From the NCBI GenBank assembly GCA_029256185.1, contig JAQSYI010000016.1, positions 1 through 64,000 of the forward strand: a stretch of DNA of 64,000 nt, read 5' to 3'. The notes beneath the pieces are model-generated. The model was not told the origin of the DNA. It worked only from the letters and a program-made list of their open reading frames with translations, and did not search any database. Position numbers and translations under genes: made by a program. This document shows positions 1 to 9,045 of the stretch, one piece after another. Every line of letters starts with the position of its first letter. Within the stretch, counting starts at the first letter, position 1. The stretch comes from Paenibacillaceae bacterium (GTDB lineage Bacteria; Bacillota; Bacilli; Paenibacillales; NBRC-103111).

Positions 1-110
1 CTTCCGAAGCCAGTTTTTCTTCACGCTGCTGCGCTTCGCTGTAAGCCGAAAAACTCAAGTGGATGCTTTCGATGCCAGTTTTCGCTGGCGCAAAAACTCT
101 AAGGAGGAAT
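1..110 (+). repeat. Tandem hairpin leader repeat ahead of the FAD oxidoreductase
   Basis: Two related units lie back to back (about 1-60 and 61-105). Each begins with a version of CTTnCGAnGCCAGTTTT and ends with AAAAACTC. The second unit runs straight into the ribosome-binding site TAAGGAGG. AGTTTT and AAAAACT can pair as a stem just upstream of the ribosome-binding site. The same architecture precedes the HAD gene at 11844 and the CwlJ gene at 26225. No gene is visible in this stretch; the first unit may extend left of the window. Confidence 0.6.
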
Positions 111-114
111 TTTC

Positions 115-1371
115 ATGGGAGCTAGTGTGGTTGGTTTGAACCGGGAGATTAAAGTGTATGATTCGGCTGATATTCTGGTGGTTGGCGGCGGTCCGGCAGG
201 CGTAACAGCTGCGATCAGCGGTGCCCGTTGCGGCAAGAAGGTGCTGTTGCTGGAGCATTCCGGACAATTGGGCGGGATGGGAACTCTGGGAAATGTCAGC
301 GTATTCATGCCAGTTGGAAATGTTACGGGATTCTACCGGGAACTTATTGCCGAAGCGCTGCCTCATGCCCTCCCGGCATCCCACTCAGATTCCATCGCCC
401 CTCAGTTCTCTCCCTTTGCCCTTCGCCACTTTTTTAACAGCAAGGTGGAGAAAGAAGGGGTCAAGGTTTATTATCATACTACCTTCATCGCTGCAATCAA
501 GGAAGGGGATAAAGTTACCGGCGTCATTGCCAAAACAAGGGAAGGTCTCAAAGCCTTCCTGGGGCTGACCGTCATCGACTGCACCGGAGACGCCCAGGTT
601 GCCCAAGAGGCGGGTGTCCCCATTCGTACGGGACGGGAAGAAGACGGAATGACCCAGCCCATGACCCTGATGTTTGCCATGCAGAATACCGGCAAGCCGG
701 TTGTCCCTTATCTGCCGGAAGACTGCTACTATTATGAGACGGTCGAGGATCTGCCGCAGGGGCGCCATCTCTACTGGGAGCGCAACAGCGGCAGCGAGGG
801 CACTCTTCTGGTCAATATGACCCGGGTCAAGGGCAACGGAGCGCGGATCGAGGATATCAATTATGCGGAGAAAGAGTCGCTGAAGCAGGTTTTCTCGGTA
901 GTCCATTATTTGCAGCGCAACGGCTATGAGAACTATGTCCTCTCCCATGTGGCTGGCCAAATCGGCGTACGGGAGACCAACCAGATTGAGGGACTGTATA
1001 CTCTGACCGAAGATGATCTGTTAAGCAACCGCCGCTTCGATGATGCAGTGGCCCAAACCAATTATGAAATCGACATCCACAGCCCCGACGGCAAAAAGGG
1101 CACGGACGAGCGCAAATTGTCCGGCTATGACATTCCCTACCGTTGTATGGTACCCGCCCAGGTCAAAGGTCTGCTTGTAGCCGGGCGCTCCATCTCCGCC
1201 ACACATGTAGCCATGTCCTCCATGCGGGTTCAGCCTACCTGCTATGCTTTGGGGCAAGCAGCCGGAGCCGCGGCGGCCTGCGCTATTGAGGATGACGTCA
1301 GCCTGGAGGCCGTGAATATTGCCAAGCTGCATGAGCGCCTTGCCGCGCAAGGGGTTGTGTTCTTGAAATAA
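115..1371 (+). CDS. FAD-dependent oxidoreductase (FAD_oxidored family)
   Basis: Predicted flavoprotein of 418 aa. The N-terminus carries a Rossmann FAD-binding motif (VVGGGPAG, about residues 22-29) followed by an acidic LLLE strand end. The C-terminus has the second FAD-contacting block LLVAGRSISATH with MRVQPTCYALGQAAG, typical of the FAD_oxidored family that includes thiazole-synthesis-like and succinate dehydrogenase-like flavoproteins. The substrate cannot be read from sequence. There is no signal peptide, so it should be cytoplasmic. The ATG at 115 has a strong TAAGGAGG site 8 nt upstream. It appears monocistronic and converges on the PBP gene, with a shared hairpin terminator between them. 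Confidence 0.85.
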   Translation: MGASVVGLNREIKVYDSADILVVGGGPAGVTAAISGARCGKKVLLLEHSGQLGGMGTLGNVSVFMPVGNVTGFYRELIAEALPHALPASHSDSIAPQFSPFALRHFFNSKVEKEGVKVYYHTTFIAAIKEGDKVTGVIAKTREGLKAFLGLTVIDCTGDAQVAQEAGVPIRTGREEDGMTQPMTLMFAMQNTGKPVVPYLPEDCYYYETVEDLPQGRHLYWERNSGSEGTLLVNMTRVKGNGARIEDINYAEKESLKQVFSVVHYLQRNGYENYVLSHVAGQIGVRETNQIEGLYTLTEDDLLSNRRFDDAVAQTNYEIDIHSPDGKKGTDERKLSGYDIPYRCMVPAQVKGLLVAGRSISATHVAMSSMRVQPTCYALGQAAGAAAACAIEDDVSLEAVNIAKLHERLAAQGVVFLK

Positions 1372-1385
1372 TCCTGCCACACAAA

Positions 1386-1426
1386 AAAAGAAGCAGCCGC
1401 AGGAATTTCCTGATGGCTGCTTCTCT
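1386..1426. terminator. Bidirectional terminator between convergent genes
   Basis: AAGAAGCAGCC pairs with GGCTGCTTCT around a short loop. An A-run lies on the left side and T-rich sequence on the right, so it can serve both the oxidoreductase and the PBP gene. Confidence 0.75.
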
Positions 1427-1427
1427 G

Positions 1428-3518
1428 TTATTGCTGCGGCACAACACCCTTGGGCAAGCCGTTTAATCCGATATGCTGGTCGTAGGCGTCGAAGATCTGG
1501 CGGGCGATGGGAGCTGCCCCCCATGAGCCGAAGCCGCCTTCGGGAACAACGACAGCCACTGCCAGCTTGGGCTTCTCTGCCGGAGCATAGGCAATAAGCA
1601 CCGCATTCTCCACTTTGTCGCCGCCGACCTGCTGCTCGGAGGTACCCGTCTTACGATTATAGGAGTAGGCTACTCCGTCGAAGCCCTGAACCCCTACCTT
1701 GCTCATGCCCTGCTCGACTACCCGCCAATACTCATCCGGCAAGGTTACCTCATCAAGCAGCTCCGGCTGGAAGGTCTGAACCGGGTCCTGGTCATAGGTG
1801 GTAATCATGTCAACGAATTGCGGTTTGTAGCGCTTGCCGTGATTAGCCAGCATGGAGGCGTATTGGGCCAGCTGCAGCGTCGTATATTTGCCCTGTTGGC
1901 CAAATGAGGAGTAAATCAGAGCAGACTGGGAGCTCTCCCGCTTGGCTGAGGTCAGATAATCCGCCAGGCCCTCGCTTTCCCCGGGAAGCCCGCTTCCCGT
2001 TAGCACGCCCAAGCCGAATTTCTTTACGTAAGAATCCCATACCTCAACAGCATTCCCCGGATTGTCGTATGCCGGATACTTTTTGCTGAAGTACATCCGG
2101 TTGCCGATCATCTCGGCCATATACGTATTAGCAGAATGTTGAATGGCTGAAGCTGCTGTCAGTCTGCCGTAATTTTTCATATCCGAATTGCTGACCTTCG
2201 CTTTCCCGTCCCGTCCGAAATAGAAGGTGACCGGATCCTGATAAATTTCATTGGCCCCGATGATTCCTTCATTCAGTCCGATGAGCACTGTCAGCGGCTT
2301 CATAGTGGAACCCAGATACACCAGCGAGCTGGGATGGCGTTTGTATTCATTGGGATCGGTGAAATAACCTACCTGCTCCCGGATGGTGCCGTTCAAATAC
2401 TTAAACCGCACCTCATTCCACTTCTCCGGGGAAATTCGTCCATTGTCCCACACCTCATTAGGATTGTAATCCGGAAAACTGGCCATGGCGATCACCCTGC
2501 CCGTATCCACCTCCATGGCGACGGCGTAACCGGCAACCGCATTGACCCCTTTTGCAGCGTAGGTTCCTCTTGCCGCGGGGCTCTTCATGTAGGCCAGCCG
2601 CTCGGCGATGGCGTTCTCTGCTGTAAGCTGGACATCCTTATCAATGGTAAGATGCAGATTATTGCCCTTGACCGGAGCCGTAAGCTCCACCTGCTCCATA
2701 ATCTGGGAAGTGGAGTTCACCCGGTAGGTTTTCATTCCATTGCTGCCCCTAAGCTCCTTCTGGTACATGAATTCCAGCCCGTCGAAGCCCACCAACTCAT
2801 CGCCTTGATAGATCTTCTTCAACTCATCATTCTTGTAGTAATCCAGAAAGGACTTGCCCAAGTTGGGGTCGGTGGCTGTGGAGAACTGGCGCAAATACCC
2901 GATCAGCTGCACCGCGATGGTGTTATCGGCATATTCCCGCGTGCTCTCCTCCACGATCTCGATTCCGTCGAACTCATCCCGGTGCTCGGCAAAATAGGCA
3001 ATCTCCTTAGCAGTCAGCCCTGTCTTGATCCGGCGGGGACTGAAGGAGTATCCCGCCGCCTTCTGCGCTTTCTCCCCGTTCAGATCAAAGCCGGTGTCCA
3101 TGCGCTTCAGCACTTCGGCAGCATCCGGCTGCTCTGCCTGCTTGCTCTCGTCAGCCAACTGCCGGAACGCGTCAGCCAGCCTGACGGCCAGGGCAATCGT
3201 CTCTTCCTTCTTCTTGTCCAGCTTCAGCTGGTAGAACAGAGATTGGGAGGATATGGTATAAGCCAACGGGTAACCGTTGGAATCGTATATGTTACCCCGT
3301 ATAGGGGAAATCGGCACATTCGCCTTCTGCCTGACCCGTTCCTGAGCCGCCATCTCCTCACCGTGAACAAATTGCAGGATGGCAAGCTTGCCGATCAAGG
3401 TGGAGAACAGAATAAATGAAGCAAAAAAGAAAAAGTTGATTCTTACGGAAAACTGCGTCCGCCGGCGCCGCGCCTCCTGGTTTCTCTCCGACTCCCCGGT
3501 GCCAAGTGGAGTTTTCAT
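1428..3518 (-). CDS. Class B penicillin-binding protein (PBP2/MrdA-like transpeptidase)
   Basis: Peptidoglycan DD-transpeptidase of 696 aa. An N-terminal signal-anchor helix follows a basic segment, then a PBP dimerisation domain, then the transpeptidase domain with STMK (active-site Ser near residue 402), SAN near 462 and KTGT near 623. I chose the ATG at 3518, which has AAGGAGG 12 nt upstream, over a GTG at 3587; this also matches the N-terminal length of the paralogue at 9046-11127. Both proteins end with the same type of tail (GGFGSWGAAPIARQIFDAYD). The active-site motifs are intact, so it should be a working cell-wall enzyme facing the outside of the membrane. No rodA or mreBCD genes are nearby, suggesting an accessory or sporulation-stage PBP. 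Confidence 0.92.
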   Translation of the reverse strand: MKTPLGTGESERNQEARRRRTQFSVRINFFFFASFILFSTLIGKLAILQFVHGEEMAAQERVRQKANVPISPIRGNIYDSNGYPLAYTISSQSLFYQLKLDKKKEETIALAVRLADAFRQLADESKQAEQPDAAEVLKRMDTGFDLNGEKAQKAAGYSFSPRRIKTGLTAKEIAYFAEHRDEFDGIEIVEESTREYADNTIAVQLIGYLRQFSTATDPNLGKSFLDYYKNDELKKIYQGDELVGFDGLEFMYQKELRGSNGMKTYRVNSTSQIMEQVELTAPVKGNNLHLTIDKDVQLTAENAIAERLAYMKSPAARGTYAAKGVNAVAGYAVAMEVDTGRVIAMASFPDYNPNEVWDNGRISPEKWNEVRFKYLNGTIREQVGYFTDPNEYKRHPSSLVYLGSTMKPLTVLIGLNEGIIGANEIYQDPVTFYFGRDGKAKVSNSDMKNYGRLTAASAIQHSANTYMAEMIGNRMYFSKKYPAYDNPGNAVEVWDSYVKKFGLGVLTGSGLPGESEGLADYLTSAKRESSQSALIYSSFGQQGKYTTLQLAQYASMLANHGKRYKPQFVDMITTYDQDPVQTFQPELLDEVTLPDEYWRVVEQGMSKVGVQGFDGVAYSYNRKTGTSEQQVGGDKVENAVLIAYAPAEKPKLAVAVVVPEGGFGSWGAAPIARQIFDAYDQHIGLNGLPKGVVPQQ

Positions 3519-3794
3519 TGCTTTTGCAAACCTCCTTATCTCCCCCTGAAACGGGAGCACGTTTTTTCTGACTTGCTGCCGGGTCACCTCCGCCTTCCAA
3601 TCAAGCAGAGGAATTCCCGGAACATCCCTCTATTAGTGTATCATGCCCTCCGATTTGTTCCAACCCGTACTTCATTCCTAATTCCGCTTTCCTTACTGGC
3701 CGCATCACCCGGATTCTCAAGCCACCTTATCCCTCCCGTTCATATTGCTGAATATGATTTCACCGTTTTCCTTTCGCCGGTCAGACTTCTAACA

Positions 3795-3835
3795 CAAAAC
3801 CCCGCTCGGGACAATCATCCCGGGCGGGGTTTTGC
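3795..3835 (-). terminator. Terminator of the GH94 operon
   Basis: CAAAACCCCGC pairs with GGCGGGGTTTTG. It lies just downstream of the stop codon at 3862 of the minus-strand mutarotase-like gene. The remaining spacer 3519-3794 holds the promoter region of the PBP gene and nothing else I can identify. Confidence 0.75.
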
Positions 3836-3861
3836 AGCTTGCATTCCTATTGCCGCAGCAG

Positions 3862-4782
3862 CTATTCAAAGCGGTACTTGCGGCTCCACGCCAGGCTTTT
3901 CCCCGGCTCAACATGGAGTGCAACGAACAACTCCGGCGAAACCACATGTGTGGTCCCCCACAATGCGGCAAGTTCCAGAGGCAAGGAGCATTCCTCGCTG
4001 ACCTTGGCCCCGCTTGGCTTGTGATGCAATTCCCAGCCGGCGCCGCACGCGCTATCCGGAGTTCTGAACCGGCAGTAGAACGGTCTGTCCGGCCGGCCAA
4101 GCCAGGTAACCTCACGTCCCTCTATCCGCAAAAGATGGGAGGAATCTGTGGATTGCTCCTTCATAAACTCAAAGGGGAAGGAGAGATGCAGCTCGTAATC
4201 CGGCCCCAGCGGCTCTCCGTCAATTCCCATGAAATTATGGACATATTCGTTCGTATGGATGGCTTTCTCTCCGACATTCTCCAATAGATAATCAATATGG
4301 ACGCAGTTGCCTGAGAGCGATACCGTCTTGGTGACCTTCGCCCCGTATCCTCCGCATAGTTTGGGAAACACAGTAAACGTCGCTTTCGTTTTATCAAATT
4401 CCGCAACGGTATCGAAAGCATCTATGGGATAGTGATGCCGGAAGCTATAGGGTTCTTCAGAATCTCTCTCCAGCAGCCCCACACCCAATTTGGTAAAAAA
4501 GCCGCCCACCGCTGCCTCTTCATATCCAAGGGCGGTAAAAAGACCGAACTCGCCGCAAAGTCCGCCTCCCAGATCCGGATCAGGCTCACCGGTCTCATAC
4601 ACGCAGTAGGTCCGGTTCACTCCTTTGCGTGTAACCTGAGTGATAAAGCCCGTCCGGTCAAACCGGGGTTTAACCGGTGCCGCAATATCCGCTATCTCTA
4701 CAATCAGCTGTTCATTGGACAAATAATACCGGGAGCCGAAGCCGTCCTGTTGTTTTCCTGGATATCCTCTATTATTCATCAT
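3862..4782 (-). CDS. Galactose mutarotase-like protein linked to GH94 enzyme
   Basis: Protein of 306 aa with the look of an all-beta aldose-1-epimerase or galactose-mutarotase-superfamily protein: aromatic-rich strands, a central HTNEYVHNFMGID segment and a PFEF motif. I do not see a clear catalytic His/Glu set, so catalysis is not assured. The start ATGATG overlaps the 3' end of the GH94 gene by 11 bp (the GH94 stop is at 4772), so translation is probably coupled. The context suggests it handles the anomeric form or binding of the sugar acted on by the GH94 phosphorylase. It could equally be a carbohydrate-binding protein without enzymatic activity. Confidence 0.55.
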   Translation of the reverse strand: MMNNRGYPGKQQDGFGSRYYLSNEQLIVEIADIAAPVKPRFDRTGFITQVTRKGVNRTYCVYETGEPDPDLGGGLCGEFGLFTALGYEEAAVGGFFTKLGVGLLERDSEEPYSFRHHYPIDAFDTVAEFDKTKATFTVFPKLCGGYGAKVTKTVSLSGNCVHIDYLLENVGEKAIHTNEYVHNFMGIDGEPLGPDYELHLSFPFEFMKEQSTDSSHLLRIEGREVTWLGRPDRPFYCRFRTPDSACGAGWELHHKPSGAKVSEECSLPLELAALWGTTHVVSPELFVALHVEPGKSLAWSRKYRFE

Positions 4783-7534
4783 GGGCTTGGAGGGTTGCCA
4801 CGATCACGTGAGTGAGTCCGTCAGACGGACGGGCAAGGTTCAGAATAAGTTCACGTTCAAGGCGCATTCCCCGGCCCTGGCCGGCTGCAGCAACGGGCTC
4901 ATCATCAAGGTGCACTGCCCCCACCTTATAACGGCCATAATCCAGCTGATGGGGATTGCGGTACACCACCGTCAAGGACCGGCCTGCAAAAAGGGTGGTT
5001 ACGGATGCCTGGTGCTCCCGGTCGAATTGCTCCTGCAGCAGCTTCGGTTCCAACAGCAGATCCCCGTAATATCCTCTCACCCCGTAGACCTCTGTCAGCT
5101 CAGTCAGCAGCAGCCAGCTTGCAGATCCGGTCAGATACGTGTACATGCCCCGGCCGCGTTCATTGATGTACTCCGGCACACCGGGGTACATCCTGCTGTT
5201 GGCAAAATCGGTGCTGAGCGCATAGATGGAATCCAGTACCTTGCGGCCTTCCCGCACAAACCCCCGCCGGTAAAGTCCATTGGCATACATAACGGCCATG
5301 TGGCTGAACATGGCGCCATTCTCCTTGTGGCCAAAAGCGAAGCCGAAGGCCCGCCCCAGATTCTGCTGAATGCCTCCAAAGTTGGAGTTGAGCCGATAGC
5401 CGATCCTTTCATCCAGCAAATAGCGGTCCACAGCGCGGACGATGCTTTTCACCTGCTCATCCGTAGCCGTCCCCCCCATTACCGGGAATACCTGGCCGGT
5501 CAAGGTCATGCGCACACCGGACGGGTGATCCCCTTCCACCCGTTCACCGTCATTGTTGTAGTAGCCGTTGTACCAGGCATAACCCTCCTTGCTTTCCACC
5601 CATTCCTGTCTGCGCAGATGGCCGGCCAGCCAGTCCGCTTTCTTCTCCAGATCAGAGGCGGCGCGAGCAATGGCAAGCACACTCTTCCTGCCGCTGACCG
5701 TCCTCGAACATGAGTTGTAGTACCGCTCCAGCAGATCCCGCTTACCGCTTGCGGATTCATAATCAACCGGAGTTCCCCATGTATCGAACAGCACCTTCAT
5801 TTCTTCGGCGACTTCAATTTGGGACAGACCCAGCTTATCCTCCAGCTTCCTCAACAGTCCGGCCAGCTCCCGCAGATTGCTTTCATAAAAGGCGGTGAAG
5901 GCCACACTTTCCCCTCTGGCGGCTGCCATGTCCAGACCATCGTTCCAGTCCGCTCCCTCCAGCCGGATAACGTTATGCTCGCCCACGTGGAAGAACGGCA
6001 CCAGATTCTGCAGCAGCAGATGCTCCAGAATCGTACCAGTTGCCGCTTCCCCCGATTCCTTGCGCAGCAGACTGCCTGCGGCCGGGGTCCAAGCCTCATC
6101 CTTGGCTTTGCAGCGCTTAATATGGATATCCTTAAAGTATGTTTGCTCCTCCAACAGAAAGTCCAGGTCGCCGCTCTGGTGCAAATAGTACATGACGGTC
6201 AAAAGCGGCCAGGCCCCATGGTCCATCCACACACGGGGAATATTATTGCGGTCAGCAATAAATTCTCCCGGCTTGGCACCAATAATGGTGGCATTGCTGC
6301 CGTCCATCCGCACCCCCGCGAAATTGTTGTAAAGCAGATTACGTACCTCGGAGGGCTCCATGAACAGAAGCGCCAGACAATCCTGCCACAGATCCCTCCA
6401 GCCCCGGCCGCCGCGGCCGTAATCATGATACGGGAGGAAGGAATTGCCCATCAGCCTGCGGAATACCGGCTGGACGGTCACCCATTTCATCCATTGATCA
6501 TGGCTGGCATCAGCCGAGCAGAACCGCAGCAGCCCAACCTTTTCCTGCCACACCCGCTCATTCTCCTTCAGCAGTTCCTCAAACCGTCCGGAGGAGACAT
6601 AGTCACGGATAAAGCGTCCGGTATCAGGGCGGTCATCGGTTACGGCCAGAGCTATGGTATACACAGCAGCTTCTCCCGGCTTCAACTCCAGATCCTGAAA
6701 GCGCAGTCCGCCCACAGCCTCATAACCCTCGCAGCGGTCTCCCGCCAACGCTGCCGGCTGGCTCTTCTCCACAACCGCCTGCGGCCAGTCCAAGGACCCG
6801 CCTTCGCCGATGAAATCCTCCAGCACCGGAAAAAAGCCAACCGGCGCCTCCCCATTGCCCGATGAACCGAATACGCTGTACGTAACGCGGTTTACCCGGT
6901 GGCTGCGCTCGTCGAACGACAAGGCCGGCTGCACCTCAAGACCATATTCCGATACATAGACACGGTGCAGCAAGGAAGTGACATGGCGGTGATCCCGCAG
7001 ATCGTCTGCGGAGCGGGCATAGAGGGGGATTGCCGCAGTAGGAGTCAGCAGCAGCGGCTCAGAACCAATATTGGTAAGCGTAACCTGCATCAGCTCCACC
7101 TTGTCTTGGGTAACGGGAACGAAGCTGGTGATTTCCGCTTGCAGCCCCATCCCGCTGTTGGTCCGGGTTACCCGGTGCCATAGAAAGCCGGCCTGAAGCA
7201 CAGTTTCTTCCCGGTCGGGGCCAAAACGCCGGGCATTCTGGACAGCGGAGTTGCCTGCAGCAGACCAGACTCCCTTGCCTTCCACATATACCCAAAAGTT
7301 GCGTGATGCTCTGGAATTATGCAGATCCTCCACCGACACCGGGGGTGTCAGAAAATGGTGATGAGAGGATTTCACATCCCCATGAAGATTAGGCGTAATG
7401 GAGGACATCATTCCCGCTTCGTTAACGAGAGGAAAGTAAAGATAATTGCTTTCCTGCGGCTCCCGCAGCGTAAAGGAGCCATTCACCTCATCAAAGCCCC
7501 ATCCTGTAGGCTTCAATCTCATCATTCCTTCCAT
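4772..7534 (-). CDS. GH94-family glycoside phosphorylase (cellobiose phosphorylase-like)
   Basis: Large cytoplasmic carbohydrate-active enzyme of 920 aa without a signal peptide. An N-terminal beta-sandwich (about residues 1-300) is followed by an alpha/alpha-barrel. The barrel contains GADWNDGLD near residue 530, the position of the catalytic Asp in GH94 phosphorylases, and a phosphate/sugar-binding region around FAFGHKENGAMFSHM. GH94 members split beta-glucosides such as cellobiose, laminaribiose or beta-1,2-glucooligosaccharides with phosphate to give glucose-1-phosphate. Specificity is not assignable here. It is first in a two-gene unit with the mutarotase-like gene and divergent from a LacI regulator, with a palindromic operator between its promoter and start region. 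Confidence 0.8.
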   Translation of the reverse strand: MEGMMRLKPTGWGFDEVNGSFTLREPQESNYLYFPLVNEAGMMSSITPNLHGDVKSSHHHFLTPPVSVEDLHNSRASRNFWVYVEGKGVWSAAGNSAVQNARRFGPDREETVLQAGFLWHRVTRTNSGMGLQAEITSFVPVTQDKVELMQVTLTNIGSEPLLLTPTAAIPLYARSADDLRDHRHVTSLLHRVYVSEYGLEVQPALSFDERSHRVNRVTYSVFGSSGNGEAPVGFFPVLEDFIGEGGSLDWPQAVVEKSQPAALAGDRCEGYEAVGGLRFQDLELKPGEAAVYTIALAVTDDRPDTGRFIRDYVSSGRFEELLKENERVWQEKVGLLRFCSADASHDQWMKWVTVQPVFRRLMGNSFLPYHDYGRGGRGWRDLWQDCLALLFMEPSEVRNLLYNNFAGVRMDGSNATIIGAKPGEFIADRNNIPRVWMDHGAWPLLTVMYYLHQSGDLDFLLEEQTYFKDIHIKRCKAKDEAWTPAAGSLLRKESGEAATGTILEHLLLQNLVPFFHVGEHNVIRLEGADWNDGLDMAAARGESVAFTAFYESNLRELAGLLRKLEDKLGLSQIEVAEEMKVLFDTWGTPVDYESASGKRDLLERYYNSCSRTVSGRKSVLAIARAASDLEKKADWLAGHLRRQEWVESKEGYAWYNGYYNNDGERVEGDHPSGVRMTLTGQVFPVMGGTATDEQVKSIVRAVDRYLLDERIGYRLNSNFGGIQQNLGRAFGFAFGHKENGAMFSHMAVMYANGLYRRGFVREGRKVLDSIYALSTDFANSRMYPGVPEYINERGRGMYTYLTGSASWLLLTELTEVYGVRGYYGDLLLEPKLLQEQFDREHQASVTTLFAGRSLTVVYRNPHQLDYGRYKVGAVHLDDEPVAAAGQGRGMRLERELILNLARPSDGLTHVIVATLQAHDE

Positions 7535-7537
7535 TTT

Positions 7538-7549
7538 CGAAAATTTTCG
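7538..7549. promoter_or_regulatory. Candidate LacI operator upstream of GH94 gene
   Basis: Perfect 12-bp palindrome CGAAAATTTTCG, 4 bp upstream of the GH94 start codon. A near-identical site lies in front of the LacI gene (7776-7788). Pairing with that site supports an operator shared by the divergent genes. Confidence 0.6.
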
Positions 7550-7688
7550 TTATTAAAAGCAAACCCAAATTCTATTTTCGCTAAAACAGTTTCTACATTT
7601 TTATTATTGCTTACATTGATTATTTTGTAAATAGGACAGCGGATTCTGTTTTAAAATGCTTAACCCCACTCTTATAGCCGCTGTTTAG

Positions 7689-7717
7689 TTGACTTTTTCC
7701 CGGTTGGTATTTAGTAT
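7689..7717 (+). promoter_or_regulatory. Candidate sigma-A promoter of the LacI regulator
   Basis: TTGACT (7689-7694) and TAGTAT (7712-7717) are separated by 17 bp. The operator-like site at 7776 lies downstream, consistent with autoregulation. The -10 hexamer is weak. Confidence 0.4.
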
Positions 7718-7775
7718 AGAGATAACTTTTAATTTCATTTTTCGGGAATCAACCTGCTTATCCGATTACAATTTT

Positions 7776-7788
7776 ACGAAATTTTCGT
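7776..7788. promoter_or_regulatory. Candidate LacI operator upstream of lacI-type gene
   Basis: ACGAAATTTTCGT is a near-perfect dyad matching the CGAAAATTTTCG site at 7538. It lies 30 bp upstream of the LacI start codon. Confidence 0.6.
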
Positions 7789-7817
7789 TCATATATATCA
7801 GCGAGGGAGACGGGATA

Positions 7818-8837
7818 ATGACTGTCAATATTAAAACGGTGGCCCAGATGGCCGGTGTATCCGTTTCCACAGTGTCTAAAATCATTAATAATTACTCCGA
7901 TATCTCGGAAGAAACCCGCAAAAAAGTGCTTGCGGTTATGGACGAGGTCGGTTATATCCCCTCTAACTCCACCAAAAAAACGGCTTTAAAAAAATCCAAT
8001 CTTATCGGCGTTATTTTTGCCGGCAAGCTGAATATTGACTTCACCCATCCGTTCTTCGTCGAGGTGCTCAATTCATTCAAGAAGCAGATGGGGCTGCTGG
8101 GGTATGATCTGCTGTTCTTCTCCAACGAGAAGTTCCACCCCTCCGGTGAGGATTATCTGGCCCGATGCCGCCACTATCAGGTGGATGGCTGCATGATTAT
8201 CTCGGGACAGGAGCTGGAGCCTGCCATCAGGCAGCTGGACCACAGCCTTATCCCTTGCATTGGGGTGGATCTGGTCTTAAGCGGCGGGAATTCAGGGTAT
8301 ATCATGTCGGACAATTTCAAGATTTCCGCCAAGGTCGTGGAACACTTCTATCTTAACGGCTACCGCGAGATCGGATATATCGGCAGCACGGCCCATTCGG
8401 AAATTTCCACATTGCGGGAGGAGGGCTTGCTGCAGGCGCTCCAAAACTGGGGACTGGTGATCAACCGGGAATGGTTCGTGCACGGGGAAGACTTTTACGA
8501 GCATAGCGGTTACGAGGCCATGAAGCTGCTGCTTGCAGCAGACAAGCTGCCCCGGGCGGTATTTGCAGGATCGGATCTGCTGGCGATCGGCGCCATCCGC
8601 GCTTTGAAGGAGCAGGGTCTGCGGGTACCCGGAGATATGGCCATCATCGGCTGTGATGACATTGAGGCCTCCAGATACGTAACCCCGCCGCTTACCACCG
8701 TCAAGCAGGATAAGGATAAAATCGGCAGGCTGGCCGCTCTCATGCTGTATGATCTGATCCATTCCCAGATGCATGCCAGCAGCGTGGTGGTGGAGCCGGA
8801 GCTGGTTGTCCGCGAATCATGCGGCAATTCCCGGTAA
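7818..8837 (+). CDS. LacI/PurR-family transcriptional regulator
   Basis: 339 aa. The N-terminal helix-turn-helix reads TVAQMAGVSVSTVSKIINN (about residues 6-24), followed by the hinge helix region and a periplasmic-binding-protein-like sensor domain ending with PLTTVKQDKDKIG. The reading frame extends upstream, but the ATG at 7818 is correct because the HTH begins there and GAGGGAGACGGGATA precedes it. The gene is divergent from the GH94 phosphorylase, and paired palindromes flank the intergenic region, so it most likely represses the GH94 operon in response to the sugar substrate. The effector cannot be inferred. Confidence 0.9.
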   Translation: MTVNIKTVAQMAGVSVSTVSKIINNYSDISEETRKKVLAVMDEVGYIPSNSTKKTALKKSNLIGVIFAGKLNIDFTHPFFVEVLNSFKKQMGLLGYDLLFFSNEKFHPSGEDYLARCRHYQVDGCMIISGQELEPAIRQLDHSLIPCIGVDLVLSGGNSGYIMSDNFKISAKVVEHFYLNGYREIGYIGSTAHSEISTLREEGLLQALQNWGLVINREWFVHGEDFYEHSGYEAMKLLLAADKLPRAVFAGSDLLAIGAIRALKEQGLRVPGDMAIIGCDDIEASRYVTPPLTTVKQDKDKIGRLAALMLYDLIHSQMHASSVVVEPELVVRESCGNSR

Positions 8838-8894
8838 GCAAGCCTGTGTATGTCCCGCTTAACCAACGAAGAGGCTGCGGCGATCTCCGCAGCC

Positions 8895-8972
8895 GAGGAT
8901 AAACGCCTGAAGGCGTCCTTTGACGCTGACGCGTTTACCCAGAAATCGAACAATCATCCACGTTTTTACTTT
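8895..8972 (+). repeat. Interspersed ~75-bp repeat, copy A
   Basis: Begins GAGGATAAACGCCTGAAGGC, continues with CGTCCTTTGAC and ends CGTTTTTACTT. Copies B (48983-49057) and C (62201-62276) share the same order of blocks and the same orientation. This copy lies between the convergent LacI and PBP genes. Confidence 0.6.
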
Positions 8973-8984
8973 CTGGGATTTTCA

Positions 8985-9040
8985 GAAAGCCGCAGCTTCA
9001 GGGAAGCCCCCATGAGGGCTTCCCTGAAGCTGCGGCTTCT
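8985..9040. terminator. Long bidirectional terminator
   Basis: A 22-bp near-perfect stem: AAGCCGCAGCTTCAGGGAAG on the left pairs with the complementary run on the right around a CCATGAG-type loop. It separates the convergent LacI and PBP genes. Confidence 0.8.
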
Positions 9041-9045
9041 TTCGC

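Noticed and set aside
2334..3419. 361-aa plus-strand open frame
   Set aside because: It is antisense to the PBP gene and has no ribosome-binding site or recognisable family.
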